From positions 434,001 to 498,000 of the forward strand of contig NZ_JAFCMM010000001.1 of assembly GCF_018131225.1 (NCBI RefSeq): 64,000 nt of DNA. The letters run 5' to 3'. Positions 36,836 to 47,041 of the stretch are shown here, piece by piece. Source of the DNA: Bradyrhizobium sp. U87765 SZCCT0048. Lineage in GTDB: Bacteria; Pseudomonadota; Alphaproteobacteria; Rhizobiales; Xanthobacteraceae. The translations under genes and the position numbers were made by a program. Numbering within the stretch: position 1 is the first letter of the stretch; each line of letters begins with the position of its first letter. Under the pieces are notes generated by a model, which was not told the origin of the DNA, did no database searches, and saw nothing but the letters and a program-made list of their open reading frames with translations.

Positions 36836-38086
36836 ATGAGCAGCTTGCTGAAACTCGTTCTCAACAAATTCATCCGGCGCGGTTCCTTGACCGTGATCTC
36901 GGCGGACGGAAGCCGCTTCACATGCGGTGACGGCACCGGCTTCCCGGCCGCCATCCGCTTCGTGACCAGGGAAGCCGAACGCCGTCTGATCCTGGACCCC
37001 GAACTCGCCTTCGGCGAAATCTACATGGACGGCCAACTGACGGTCGAGCACGGCTCGATCGCCGACGTCCTCGCGATCGCGCTCGACCAGCCCGACATGG
37101 TGCCGCGCTGGGCGAAACTGCAGTGGCTGACACGCTACATTCTGCGCCATGTGCAGCAATTCAATCCGCGCAGCCGCTCCAGACGCAACATCGCTCACCA
37201 CTACGACCTCGACGGCCGCCTCTACTCGCTGTTTCTGGATGCCGACAAGCAGTACAGTTGCGCCTACTTCGAGAGCCCCGACGCGACGCTCGACGATGCC
37301 CAGCTTGCCAAGAAGCGCCACATCGCCGCCAAGCTGGTGCTGGCGCGCGGCCAGCGCGTGCTCGACATCGGCTCCGGCTGGGGCGGTCTTGGCCTCTATC
37401 TCGCGGAGATGGCCGGCGCCGACGTCACCGGCGTGACGCTGTCGGAAGAGCAGCTCGCCATCTCCAACGCCCGCGCCACCGAGAAGAAGCTGGCGCAACA
37501 GGCCCGCTTCCTGCTGCAGGACTATCGCGACATCCCCGGCCCATTCGATCGCATCGTCTCGGTCGGGATGTTCGAACATGTCGGCCTCGACTACTATGAT
37601 CGCTTCTTCAAGCGTTGCGCCGAGCTGCTGAGCGACGACGGCGTGATGCTGCTGCATTCGATCGGCCGCTCCGAAGGACCGGGCATCACCAACCCGTGGA
37701 TCGCCAAATACATCTTCCCGGGCGGCTACATCCCGGCGCTGTCCGAGGTGCTTCCGGCGATCGAGCGTGCGGGCCTGCTGGTCACCGACATCGAGATCCT
37801 GCGCCTGCACTATGCCGAAACCCTCAAGGCCTGGCGCGAACGCTTCCTTGCTCGCCGTGAGGAGGCCGAGCAGCTCTACGACGCCCGCTTCGTCAGAATG
37901 TGGGAATTCTATCTGGCCGCGTCCGAGATGTCGTTCCGCAAGCAGAACAACATGGTGTTCCAGATCCAGCTCACCAAGCGGCAGGGCGTCGTCCCCATCA
38001 CACGTGACTACATCTTGCGTGAGGAAGCGCGCCTGCGGGCCGTCGAGGGCAATCGGGGACCGAAATTGCAGCTCGCCGGCGAATAG
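36836..38086 (+). CDS. cfa: Cyclopropane-fatty-acyl-phospholipid synthase family protein
   Basis: 416 aa. CFA synthases methylenate double bonds of membrane phospholipid acyl chains using SAM. The SAM site VLDIGSGWGGLGLYLAE is near residue 176, preceded by IAHHYDL and YSCAYFE; SVGMFEHVG and FIFPGGYIP-like (YIFPGGYIPAL) motifs follow. The ATG at 36836 is preceded by GGTGG; a TTG upstream is less likely. Independent gene. Together with the nearby desaturase it could modify membrane lipids, though they are not co-regulated by any visible element. Confidence 0.92.
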   Translation: MSSLLKLVLNKFIRRGSLTVISADGSRFTCGDGTGFPAAIRFVTREAERRLILDPELAFGEIYMDGQLTVEHGSIADVLAIALDQPDMVPRWAKLQWLTRYILRHVQQFNPRSRSRRNIAHHYDLDGRLYSLFLDADKQYSCAYFESPDATLDDAQLAKKRHIAAKLVLARGQRVLDIGSGWGGLGLYLAEMAGADVTGVTLSEEQLAISNARATEKKLAQQARFLLQDYRDIPGPFDRIVSVGMFEHVGLDYYDRFFKRCAELLSDDGVMLLHSIGRSEGPGITNPWIAKYIFPGGYIPALSEVLPAIERAGLLVTDIEILRLHYAETLKAWRERFLARREEAEQLYDARFVRMWEFYLAASEMSFRKQNNMVFQIQLTKRQGVVPITRDYILREEARLRAVEGNRGPKLQLAGE

Positions 38087-38287
38087 CCGGATCCCGCCAC
38101 AGCTCGGGAACCGCAGGGCTCACCACATCTTGAATACCGAGCCCTGCGGCAACCGCCTGTCGGGATTGCCGTCGCGACGTTGTGAGAATCGGGCATAAGA
38201 CGCATCATCGCTCTTTCGGAGCGAACGTCCCGGGTGCTTCATAGCGCCCCACATTTCACCCGAAAATTCCAACGCACGCGCCCGTTC

Positions 38288-39784
38288 ATGCCGCCAACAG
38301 ACTCCAATGTCCTCAAGCTCGCGCCCGACGCGGCGTCGCCGGCCTATCGCTCGGCGCCACATAATATCGAGGCGGAACAGAGCCTTCTGGGCGCGATCCT
38401 GGTCAACAACGACGCCTTCTACCGCGTCTCGGACTTTCTCGAGACCAAGCACTTCTTCGAGCCGATCCATCAGCTGATCTACGAGACCTCCGGCCACCTC
38501 ATCCGGGCCGGCAAGGTCGCGACCCCCGTGACGCTCAAGACCTTCGTTCCCGCCGACACCGACATCGGCGGCATGACGGTCGGCCAGTACCTCGCGCGCC
38601 TCGCCGCCGAGGCGACGACCATCATCAATGCCCAGGACTATGGCCGCACTGTCTATGAGCTGTCGCTCCGCCGCGATCTCATCCAGATCGGCGAGGACAT
38701 GGTCAATGTCGCCTATGACGCCCCCGTCGACTTCGCGCCGCGCGCCCAGATCGAGGATGCCGAGCGCAAGCTGTTCTCGCTGGCCGAACAGGGCCGCTAC
38801 GACGGTGGCTTCCAGAAGTTCTCGCAGGCGCTGACCATCGCCGTCGACATGGCCGCCGCGGCCTACAACCGCGACGGCAAGCTGTCGGGCATTTCCACGG
38901 GCCTGCGCGACCTCGACACCCGCATGGGTGGCCTGCAGCGCTCCGACCTCATCGTGCTCGCCGGCCGCCCGGGCATGGGCAAGACCTCGCTCGCCACCAA
39001 CATCGCCTACAACGTCGCCCGCGCCTACACCTACGAAGTCGCGCCCGACGGCACTCACAAGACCGTCAATGGCGGCGTCGTCGGCTTCTTCTCGTGCGAA
39101 ATGTCGGCCGACCAGCTCGCGACCCGTATCATCGCCGAAGTCACCGGCATCCCGTCGAGCAACATCCGTCGCGGCGGCATCTCCGAAGCCGACTTCGATG
39201 TCATCCGCGACCATGCGATCGAACTGCAAAACCTGCCGTTCTACGTCGACGAAACCGGCGGCATCTCGATTTCGCAACTCGTCGCCCGCGCCCGCCGCCT
39301 CAAGCGGCAGAAGGGCCTCGACCTGCTGATCATCGACTATATCCAGCTGCTGCAGGGCTCGGGCAAGAAGTCCGACAACCGCGTGCAGGAAGTCACCGAG
39401 ATCACCACCGGCCTCAAGGCGCTGGCGAAGGAACTCAGCGTCCCGATCATCGCGCTGTCGCAGCTGTCGCGTCAGGTCGAGAACCGCGAAGACAAGCGCC
39501 CGCAATTGTCCGACCTTCGCGAGTCCGGCTCGATCGAACAGGACGCCGACGTCGTCATCTTCGTGTATCGCGAGGAATACTACCTGCAGAACAAGGAGCC
39601 CCGGCCGGGCACGCCCGAGCACGAGAAGTGGCAGACCGACATGCAGCTGGTGCACGGCAAGGCCGAAGTCATCATCGGCAAGCAGCGTCACGGTCCGACC
39701 GGCTCCGTCGAATTGCACTTCGACGCCAACATCACCAAGTTCGGCGACCTCGCCCACGACGGCTATATCCCGACCAGCGAGTAA
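38288..39784 (+). CDS. dnaB: Replicative DNA helicase
   Basis: 498 aa. N-terminal DnaB domain (APHNIEAEQSLLGAILVNND) and C-terminal RecA-like ATPase domain with Walker A GRPGMGKTS near residue 225, Walker B LLIIDYIQLL, and the SQLSRQVENRE motif. It unwinds the replication fork. No intein is visible. alr follows after 140 bases, a common proteobacterial pairing. Confidence 0.97.
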   Translation: MPPTDSNVLKLAPDAASPAYRSAPHNIEAEQSLLGAILVNNDAFYRVSDFLETKHFFEPIHQLIYETSGHLIRAGKVATPVTLKTFVPADTDIGGMTVGQYLARLAAEATTIINAQDYGRTVYELSLRRDLIQIGEDMVNVAYDAPVDFAPRAQIEDAERKLFSLAEQGRYDGGFQKFSQALTIAVDMAAAAYNRDGKLSGISTGLRDLDTRMGGLQRSDLIVLAGRPGMGKTSLATNIAYNVARAYTYEVAPDGTHKTVNGGVVGFFSCEMSADQLATRIIAEVTGIPSSNIRRGGISEADFDVIRDHAIELQNLPFYVDETGGISISQLVARARRLKRQKGLDLLIIDYIQLLQGSGKKSDNRVQEVTEITTGLKALAKELSVPIIALSQLSRQVENREDKRPQLSDLRESGSIEQDADVVIFVYREEYYLQNKEPRPGTPEHEKWQTDMQLVHGKAEVIIGKQRHGPTGSVELHFDANITKFGDLAHDGYIPTSE

Positions 39785-39924
39785 CCGCGGCCACGCCGCA
39801 GCGCTGCGGGCCAGACGTCGCAACGCGCGGTGTCGCGGTTGAACCACGCCGGGCCGCCGCGTATGCTGCGCGTCATCACGCGTTGCGCTGACCGCAACAT
39901 GCTTTCCGGATCCCTGCTTCGACA

Positions 39925-41106
39925 ATGACCGCGCCCGACCATCACTCCGGCAGTCCCCACGCGGCGATCGCACTCGAGAGCGTCGACAGCCTGTCGCTGT
40001 CGGCACAGACCGGCCTGCTGACCATCGATCTCGCTGCGCTCGTCGCAAACTGGCGCAAGCTCGAGAGCCGTTCGGTACCGGCCGAATGCGCCGCCGTGGT
40101 GAAGGCGGACGCGTATGGCTGCGGTCTGCCGGCGGTCGCCGCCGCCCTCGCCGCGGCCGGCTGCAAGACCTTCTTCGTTGCCACGCTGAACGAAGCGCGC
40201 GCGGCCCGCGCCGCCGCCAAATCGGCAACAATCTATGTGCTCGACGGCTGCCTCGTCGGCACCGCCGAGGTGTTTGCCGAAATCAACGCCCGTCCGGTGA
40301 TCGGTGATCTCGCTGAACTCGCCGAATGGGATGCGTTCTGCCGGCGCAGCGGCTGGTCCGGCGGTGCGGCACTGCATGTCGACACCGGCATGAACCGGCT
40401 CGGCCTGACCATGACCGAGGCTCAGGGGCTGCTGCCACGCGTCAGGAGCGGCAGCCACGGCTTCACGCTGGTGATGAGCCACCTCGCCTGTGCGGAAACG
40501 CTGGGACATCCGCTGAACGGCCGCCAGCTCGCTGCGTTCCGCGAGATCGCGCAGGCGTTCTCCGGCATTCCGGCCTCGCTTGCAGCCTCTTCGGGCATCT
40601 TTCTCGGCCCGCAGTACCAGTTCGACATGGTACGCCCTGGTGCGGCGCTGTACGGCGTCAATCCGACACCGGAAGCCGATAACCCCATGGCCGAGGTCGT
40701 CGACCTCAAGGGCCGCATCGTCCAGGTCCGCAATGTCGAACGCGGCGATACGGTCGGTTATGGCGCCACCTGGACCGCGCGTCGCCCCACCCGCCTCGCG
40801 GTCATCGCGGCCGGCTATGCTGATGGCTATTTCAGAGCCGCCGGCGGCGTCGACGGCGTGCGCAGCGCCGAGGTCGTGGTCGCCGGGCGCCGCTGTCCGG
40901 TCGCCGGCCGGATTTCGATGGACCTGCTCGCGGCCGACATCACCGATCTGCCGCCGAACGCGGTGCGTCGCGGCCACCTCGTTACCCTGATCGGCGAAGG
41001 CGTTACGGTCGACGCCCTTGGCCACCACTTCGGCACGATCGGTTACGAGGTGCTCACCAGCCTCGGCCGCCGTTTCGCCCGCGTCTATCGCGGGGGCGCC
41101 TCCTGA
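39925..41106 (+). CDS. alr: Alanine racemase
   Basis: 393 aa. A PLP enzyme making D-alanine for peptidoglycan. The cofactor lysine is Lys60 in VVKADAYGCG; the catalytic tyrosine is in VGYGATW. HVDTGMNRLG and RPGAALYG are also typical. The first 30 residues form an extension absent from E. coli Alr. Confidence 0.95.
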   Translation: MTAPDHHSGSPHAAIALESVDSLSLSAQTGLLTIDLAALVANWRKLESRSVPAECAAVVKADAYGCGLPAVAAALAAAGCKTFFVATLNEARAARAAAKSATIYVLDGCLVGTAEVFAEINARPVIGDLAELAEWDAFCRRSGWSGGAALHVDTGMNRLGLTMTEAQGLLPRVRSGSHGFTLVMSHLACAETLGHPLNGRQLAAFREIAQAFSGIPASLAASSGIFLGPQYQFDMVRPGAALYGVNPTPEADNPMAEVVDLKGRIVQVRNVERGDTVGYGATWTARRPTRLAVIAAGYADGYFRAAGGVDGVRSAEVVVAGRRCPVAGRISMDLLAADITDLPPNAVRRGHLVTLIGEGVTVDALGHHFGTIGYEVLTSLGRRFARVYRGGAS

Positions 41107-41127
41107 CGCCACCGCGCCGCGCGCGCT

Positions 41128-41174
41128 GGAGCGCGTTCGCTTTCGGTGAAATCACGAACGCGCTCCGGCTTTCT
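41128..41174. repeat. Palindromic element downstream of alr, possible terminator
   Basis: GGAGCGCGTTCG and CGAACGCGCTCC form a perfect 12-bp stem around a 15-base spacer and are followed by GGCTTTCTCTTTCG. It could terminate alr. The sequence also resembles dispersed palindromes of the type GGAGCGCG...CGCGCTCC that I associate with Bradyrhizobium relatives, so it may be a repeat-family copy. Confidence 0.6.
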
Positions 41175-41227
41175 CTTTCGACGCGTCTGCTTCCCGCGAA
41201 CCGGTGACCCCTTCGCTCGAAAACACG

Positions 41228-42304
41228 CTAACGCTGGAAGACGAACTTCTGCGCCCGCTTGCCGGTATCGACCTCGGTGGTGAAGATATTGCCGTGGGAG
41301 TCGATCGCGAGGTTGTGCACCCAGTGGAAGTCGCCGGCCATGCGGCCGTTGCGACCGAAGCGCCCGACGATCTCGCCACTGTCACGCTTGAGCGTGCGCA
41401 CCTCGTTGTTGGCGCCGTCCGCATTGATCAGGAACGATTGATCGGCGTCGTTCCAGATCTCGAGATCCCACACCGAACCGTTTGCGCGCGTCGCCTTCTC
41501 GACGAACATCTCCTTCACGAAGCTGCCATCCTTGCGGAACACCTGGATGCGATCGTTGGTGCGGTCGCAGACATAGACGAGACCGTCTCTGGCGATCCGT
41601 ACGCAGTGCACGGGATTGGCGAACTGTTGCGACGGCGCGGCCGCGGGATCGTAGGGCGGCACCTTGTCGTCGGTCGGTGGCTTGCCGTAGGCGCCCCACA
41701 TCCGCTTGAAGGCTCCGCTGTCCGCATCGAACACGATGATGCGGTGATTGTAGTAACCGTCGGCGACAAACAGCTCGTTGGCGGCGGCATCAAGCGTCAT
41801 GTTGGCGGGCTTGCCGAGACGCGTGGTGTCGCGGCTGTCGGTCTGCTCGCCGGACTTGCCGATCTGCATCACAAACTTGCCGTCCTGGGTGAATTTGAGG
41901 ATCTGGCCGTCATGGGCACCGTTGCCGGCGAGCCAGACGAACCCCTTGGGGTCGACGTAGATGCCATGCTCGTTCTCGGGCCAGTCGTACCCCTCGCCCT
42001 TGCCGCCCCAGGCGCGCAGCAGATTGCCGTCGGCGTCGAACTCCATCACCGGCGGCGCCGGCACGCAGCACTTCGTCGCCGGCGGCGACAGGCTAGCTGC
42101 GCGCTCGTCGTCAGTCAGCGTGCGTGGCCGCTGCACCACCCAGATGTGGTCCCGAGCGTCGACCGCGACGCCGGCCGCCTGTCCCATGATCCAGTTGTTG
42201 GGCAGAGGCTTCGGCCAGAACGGATCGACCTTGAATGCCGGCACGTCGGCGGCATGAACCGCGGTCGCCAGCAACAGGCCGGACAGCATCATCACCCATC
42301 TCAT
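41228..42304 (-). CDS. Secreted NHL-repeat beta-propeller protein
   Basis: 358 aa. Signal peptide RWVMMLSGLLLATAVHA followed by repeated six-strand units around IWVVQRPRTL, VWLAGNGAHDGQILKF, LFVADGYYNHRIIVFD, VYVCDRTNDRIQVFRK and IFTTEVDTGKRAQKF, the NHL/peptidyl-alpha-hydroxyglycine lyase-like propeller. The start is the ATG at 42304, eight bases from AGGGAG. Such periplasmic propellers mostly bind ligands or partners. Function is unknown. Two Cys in TKCCVPAPP could bind a metal or form a disulfide. Confidence 0.8.
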   Translation of the reverse strand: MRWVMMLSGLLLATAVHAADVPAFKVDPFWPKPLPNNWIMGQAAGVAVDARDHIWVVQRPRTLTDDERAASLSPPATKCCVPAPPVMEFDADGNLLRAWGGKGEGYDWPENEHGIYVDPKGFVWLAGNGAHDGQILKFTQDGKFVMQIGKSGEQTDSRDTTRLGKPANMTLDAAANELFVADGYYNHRIIVFDADSGAFKRMWGAYGKPPTDDKVPPYDPAAAPSQQFANPVHCVRIARDGLVYVCDRTNDRIQVFRKDGSFVKEMFVEKATRANGSVWDLEIWNDADQSFLINADGANNEVRTLKRDSGEIVGRFGRNGRMAGDFHWVHNLAIDSHGNIFTTEVDTGKRAQKFVFQR

Positions 42305-42451
42305 CGGCATCTCTCCCTGGAGCGCGCCAGACCGGCCGGGCTGTGCTGCACGGCCGTTGACGAGCGTCACCGATCCCCCGATGTCGCGCCTCCGGAACAC
42401 CGGACCCGGCGGGCCGAGCCTAAGCCATCGCAGCCGGCGCCGAAAAGACCC

Positions 42452-42480
42452 GTGACAAAGCGACCGCCGACAATTATATG
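42452..42480 (+). promoter_or_regulatory. Promoter of the aroG leader transcript
   Basis: GTGACA (42452-42457) and TATATG (42475-42480) are spaced by exactly 17 bases. The predicted transcription start is near 42487, which is the A of the leader ATG. No ribosome binding site lies between the promoter and that ATG. Confidence 0.65.
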
Positions 42481-42486
42481 TCGCTC

Positions 42487-42570
42487 ATGACCTTTGCATC
42501 CGCCCCGAGCTTTTATTGGTATTTTGGCTTTCGCAGGCCGCCGGCGGAGGTAGGGGTGCGCTCGATCTGA
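42487..42570 (+). CDS. Aromatic-rich leader peptide of aroG
   Basis: 27 codons plus stop. Residues 9-15 read Phe-Tyr-Trp-Tyr-Phe-Gly-Phe (TTT TAT TGG TAT TTT GGC TTT, 42511-42531), and Phe3 adds a fourth Phe. Seven of 27 residues are aromatic. The ORF starts at the predicted transcription start, so it would be a leaderless mRNA, as is known for the trpL leader of Sinorhizobium. Stalling at the aromatic codons would control formation of the terminator at 42597-42623 and hence expression of the DAHP synthase. An in-frame ATG at 42478 overlaps the -10 box and is unlikely to be used. Confidence 0.72.
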   Translation: MTFASAPSFYWYFGFRRPPAEVGVRSI

Positions 42571-42596
42571 GGATTGCAGCAAATCAAGTCCCGAAC

Positions 42597-42623
42597 AACC
42601 GCCAGCCGTCTGGCGGTTTTTTT
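42597..42623 (+). terminator. Attenuator terminator in the aroG leader
   Basis: AACCGCCAG-CCGT-CTGGCGGTT: up to nine perfect pairs and a four-base loop, with TTTTTTT at 42617-42623. It lies between the leader stop (42570) and aroG (42668). Its 5' arm CCGCC (42599-42603) could instead pair with GGCGG at 42543-42547, just past the control codons, giving a candidate antiterminator. Confidence 0.88.
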
Positions 42624-42667
42624 GTGCCGCCAGCCGGGAGATCCAGACAGTCAAAGGAACCCCAGGC

Positions 42668-43750
42668 ATGTTGAGCACCACCGACGATCTCCGTATTCGC
42701 GAGATCAAGCCGTTGACCCCGTCCGCGGAGGTCATGCACGAACATCCGCGTACACTGGAGACGACACGTATCGTCGCCAGCGCCCGCGAGACCTTCCAGG
42801 CCATCCTGCACGGCCGTGACGATCGCCTGGCCGTCGTTGTCGGCCCCTGCTCGATCCACGATCCGGTTGCTGCGCGGGACTACGCGAGGCGCCTCGTCGC
42901 GCTGCGCGAGCGGCTGAAATCATCCCTGGACATCATCATGCGCGTCTATTTCGAGAAGCCGCGTACGACGGTTGGCTGGAAGGGCCTGATCAACGACCCC
43001 GACCTCGACGGCAGCTTTCACATCGACAAGGGCCTGCGCCTCGCGCGCCAGCTGCTGCTCGACATCAACGATCTCGGTCTGCCTGCGGCCTGCGAATTCC
43101 TCGACATGACCACGCCCCAGTACATCGCCGACCTCGTCGCCTGGGGCGCCATCGGCGCGCGCACCACCGAGAGCCAGATCCATCGCGAGCTCGCCTCGGG
43201 CCTGAGCTGTCCGGTCGGTTTCAAGAACGGCACCGACGGCAATGTGCGCATCGCCGTCGACGCGGTGAAGTCGGCCTCGCAGCCGCATCACTTCATGGCG
43301 GTCATGAAGGACGGCCGCTCGGCCATCGCCACCACGACTGGCAACGACGATTGCCACGTCATTCTGCGCGGCGGCAAGAGCCCGAACTATGACGCGCAGA
43401 GCGTCGAGGCGGCGTGCGGCGAGATCGCGAAATCCGGCCTCGCCCCGATGGTGATGATCGATGCCAGCCACGCCAACAGCTCCAAGAAGCCGGAACGCCA
43501 GCCTCTCGTAATCGACGACATCGCCAGTCAGGTCGCCGCAGGCGACAGCCGCATCATGGGCGTCATGGTCGAAAGCAATCTGGTCGCCGGGCGACAGGAT
43601 CTCGAGCCCGGCAAGCCGCTCACCTACGGCCAGAGCATCACCGATGGCTGCATCGGCTGGGACGAGACCGTGCCGGTGCTGGAGCGCCTCGCCGCCGCTG
43701 TCGAACAACGGCGGGTCGCCACGCGCGGCGCGGCAAAGCTCGGGGCATGA
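42668..43750 (+). CDS. aroG: DAHP synthase, class I alpha (AroG/AroF/AroH type)
   Basis: 360 aa. First step of the shikimate pathway: PEP plus erythrose-4-phosphate to DAHP. The sequence closely follows the enteric enzyme along its length: VVGPCSIHDPVAARDYA, MRVYFEKPRTTVGWKGL, GARTTESQIHRELASGL, CHVILRGGK, MIDASHANSSKKPE. The N-terminal DDLRIREIKPL region, used for feedback binding in the E. coli enzymes, is also kept. AAGGAA precedes the ATG. Transcription appears to be controlled by the leader-peptide attenuator directly upstream. Many rhizobia also carry a class II enzyme elsewhere, so this may be one of two. Confidence 0.95.
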   Translation: MLSTTDDLRIREIKPLTPSAEVMHEHPRTLETTRIVASARETFQAILHGRDDRLAVVVGPCSIHDPVAARDYARRLVALRERLKSSLDIIMRVYFEKPRTTVGWKGLINDPDLDGSFHIDKGLRLARQLLLDINDLGLPAACEFLDMTTPQYIADLVAWGAIGARTTESQIHRELASGLSCPVGFKNGTDGNVRIAVDAVKSASQPHHFMAVMKDGRSAIATTTGNDDCHVILRGGKSPNYDAQSVEAACGEIAKSGLAPMVMIDASHANSSKKPERQPLVIDDIASQVAAGDSRIMGVMVESNLVAGRQDLEPGKPLTYGQSITDGCIGWDETVPVLERLAAAVEQRRVATRGAAKLGA

Positions 43751-43893
43751 CGTCCGATTGCGGCGGCCATCCGGCCGCCGCAATCCTCCCGGCTTGAGAA
43801 TCGCCGGCGCCGGAGATTGGCCGGGCCGGCCGGCGTTCCTCGGACATCGCTCATGACCTCGCCCCATGATCCTCGCTCCATGATCATCAGCCC

Positions 43894-44628
43894 ATGATCC
43901 TCGCCTTCGCTTTCGTGCTCGCGGTCGGCCTCGTCGCCGGCACCATCAGCGGCATTGTCGGCACCGGCTCCTCGATCATGCTGGTGCCGGTGCTCGTCTA
44001 TGAATTTGGCCCGAAGGAAGCGGTCCCGATCATGGCGGTCGCAGCCATTATGGCCAACCTGTCGCGCATCCTCGCCTGGTGGCGCGAGGTCGACTGGCGC
44101 GCCTGCGCTGCCTATGCGCTGCCGGCGATCCCCGCCGCCGTGCTCGGCGCGCGCACGCTGCTGGTACTGCCCTCGCGCCTCGTCGATCTCGGCATCGGCT
44201 TGTTCCTGATCGCGATGGTCCCGGTCCGCCACTGGATGGCGCGCCATGCGCACAAGGCCTCGCTCGGCCAGCTCGCCATCGGCGGCGCGATCATCGGCTA
44301 TCTCACCGGCATCGTGGTCTCCACCGGACCGCTGAGCGTGCCGCTGTTCATCGCCTACGGCCTGACCAAGGGGCCATTTCTCGCGACCGAGGCCGCCAGC
44401 TCGCTCGCCATCTACGTCAGCAAGACGCTCACCTTCCAGCGCTCCGGCGCATTGCCGGTCGATACCCTGCTCAAGGGCCTGATCGCCGGCTCCTCGCTCA
44501 TGGCCGGCGCCTTCATCGCCAAGCGCTTCGTGCTGCGCATGGACCCGGGGGCGTTCCGGTTGATCATGGACGGTTTGATGATCGTCTCTGGCATATCCAT
44601 GTTATGGAATGCCGCCCACGCCTCCTGA
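43894..44628 (+). CDS. TauE/SafE family sulfite/anion exporter
   Basis: 244 aa with about eight hydrophobic segments. The N-terminal FVLAVGLVAGTISGIVGTGSS and the repeated second-half LAIGGAIIGYLTGIVVSTGP are typical of TauE/SafE permeases, which move sulfite, sulfonates or organic anions. The substrate here is not known. The start region contains two copies of CCATGATCCTCGC (at about 43864 and 43892); only the second ATG opens a long frame. Ends 16 bases before radA. Confidence 0.85.
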   Translation: MILAFAFVLAVGLVAGTISGIVGTGSSIMLVPVLVYEFGPKEAVPIMAVAAIMANLSRILAWWREVDWRACAAYALPAIPAAVLGARTLLVLPSRLVDLGIGLFLIAMVPVRHWMARHAHKASLGQLAIGGAIIGYLTGIVVSTGPLSVPLFIAYGLTKGPFLATEAASSLAIYVSKTLTFQRSGALPVDTLLKGLIAGSSLMAGAFIAKRFVLRMDPGAFRLIMDGLMIVSGISMLWNAAHAS

Positions 44629-44644
44629 CCGAATCCAAATATCC

Positions 44645-46099
<1,455 letters not shown>

Positions 46100-46357
46100 A
46101 CCACGGATGACGCTGGCGTTCGCCACCGCTATACAACCCGCGCGCGACCGGATGCCGCCCGCACCATCGATGAACACCAGATGATCCAAATCCAGGTGAT
46201 CTGAATAAAGTGATCGAAAAGGTGTGATTGAAATGTTGGGATGGACGGGGCCGTAAGGTTTCCCCGTCTTGCCGAACATGTCATATCGCCGTCTCCTGAC
46301 GAGGCGCAGCGGAGCCGATTCGCAGGAGTCGAATGCAAGAGCGGACCTGACCAGCCG

Positions 46358-47005
46358 ATGCCGATTACCCTCCTCGATATCATTGTCCTTGGCGTGATGC
46401 TGATCTCCGGCCTGCTGGCGATGATCCGCGGCTTCATGCGCGAGATCCTGTCGATCGCCGCATGGGGCATCGCAGCGCTGACCACGCTTTACGCATTCAA
46501 CAAGCTGCTGCCGACCGCCAAGACCTATTTCAACAACGATACGGTGGCGACCATCGCAGTCATCGCCGGCGTGTTCCTGGGCACGCTGATCGTGGTGTCG
46601 ATCATCACGGTGCGAATTTCGGACATGATCCTGGATTCCCGGATCGGCGCGCTGGACCGCACCCTGGGCTTCCTGTTTGGCCTCGCCCGCGGCCTGCTGA
46701 TCATCGTGGTCGCCTTCCTGTTCTTCGTCTGGCTGGTTCCCGAGAAGCAGCAGCCGGACTGGGTCCGTTCCGCCAAGTCACGGGTGGTGCTGCAGGGCAC
46801 CGGCGACTGGCTGATGTCGCTCTTGCCGGATGACCCTGAAAACACCATCTTGAAGAAGTTGAAGAAGCCGAAGGCGGACGAGGAACAGACCGACGCCGCC
46901 CCGGCAGCGCCGACCCCGGCCGCCGGCCCGACGGATGGCGGCTATGCGAAATCGACCCGGGACGGGCTCAAGCAGCTGATCGACGGCAAGGCCGCAGGAC
47001 GTTAA
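46358..47005 (+). CDS. cvpA: CvpA family membrane protein
   Basis: 215 aa, four membrane helices (PITLLDIIVLGVMLISGL onward) and a polar Pro/Ala-rich C-terminal tail. CvpA was named for colicin V production in E. coli, where it precedes purF; the same order is kept here. The 258-base gap after radA contains a hairpin GACGGGG/CCCCGTC at 46244-46268. Its role in this organism is unknown. Confidence 0.92.
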   Translation: MPITLLDIIVLGVMLISGLLAMIRGFMREILSIAAWGIAALTTLYAFNKLLPTAKTYFNNDTVATIAVIAGVFLGTLIVVSIITVRISDMILDSRIGALDRTLGFLFGLARGLLIIVVAFLFFVWLVPEKQQPDWVRSAKSRVVLQGTGDWLMSLLPDDPENTILKKLKKPKADEEQTDAAPAAPTPAAGPTDGGYAKSTRDGLKQLIDGKAAGR

Positions 47006-47041
47006 GGATTGCCGGACGACACTCCGGTGAAGAGAGGCGCA

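Noticed and set aside
42572..42665. A small RNA gene independent of aroG
   Set aside because: The only hairpin here is explained as the attenuator terminator; a separate promoter is not visible, although the terminated leader could act as a small RNA.
46100..46357. Terminator for radA
   Set aside because: The GACGGGG/CCCCGTC hairpin at 46244-46268 is followed by only two T residues, so it is not a convincing terminator.
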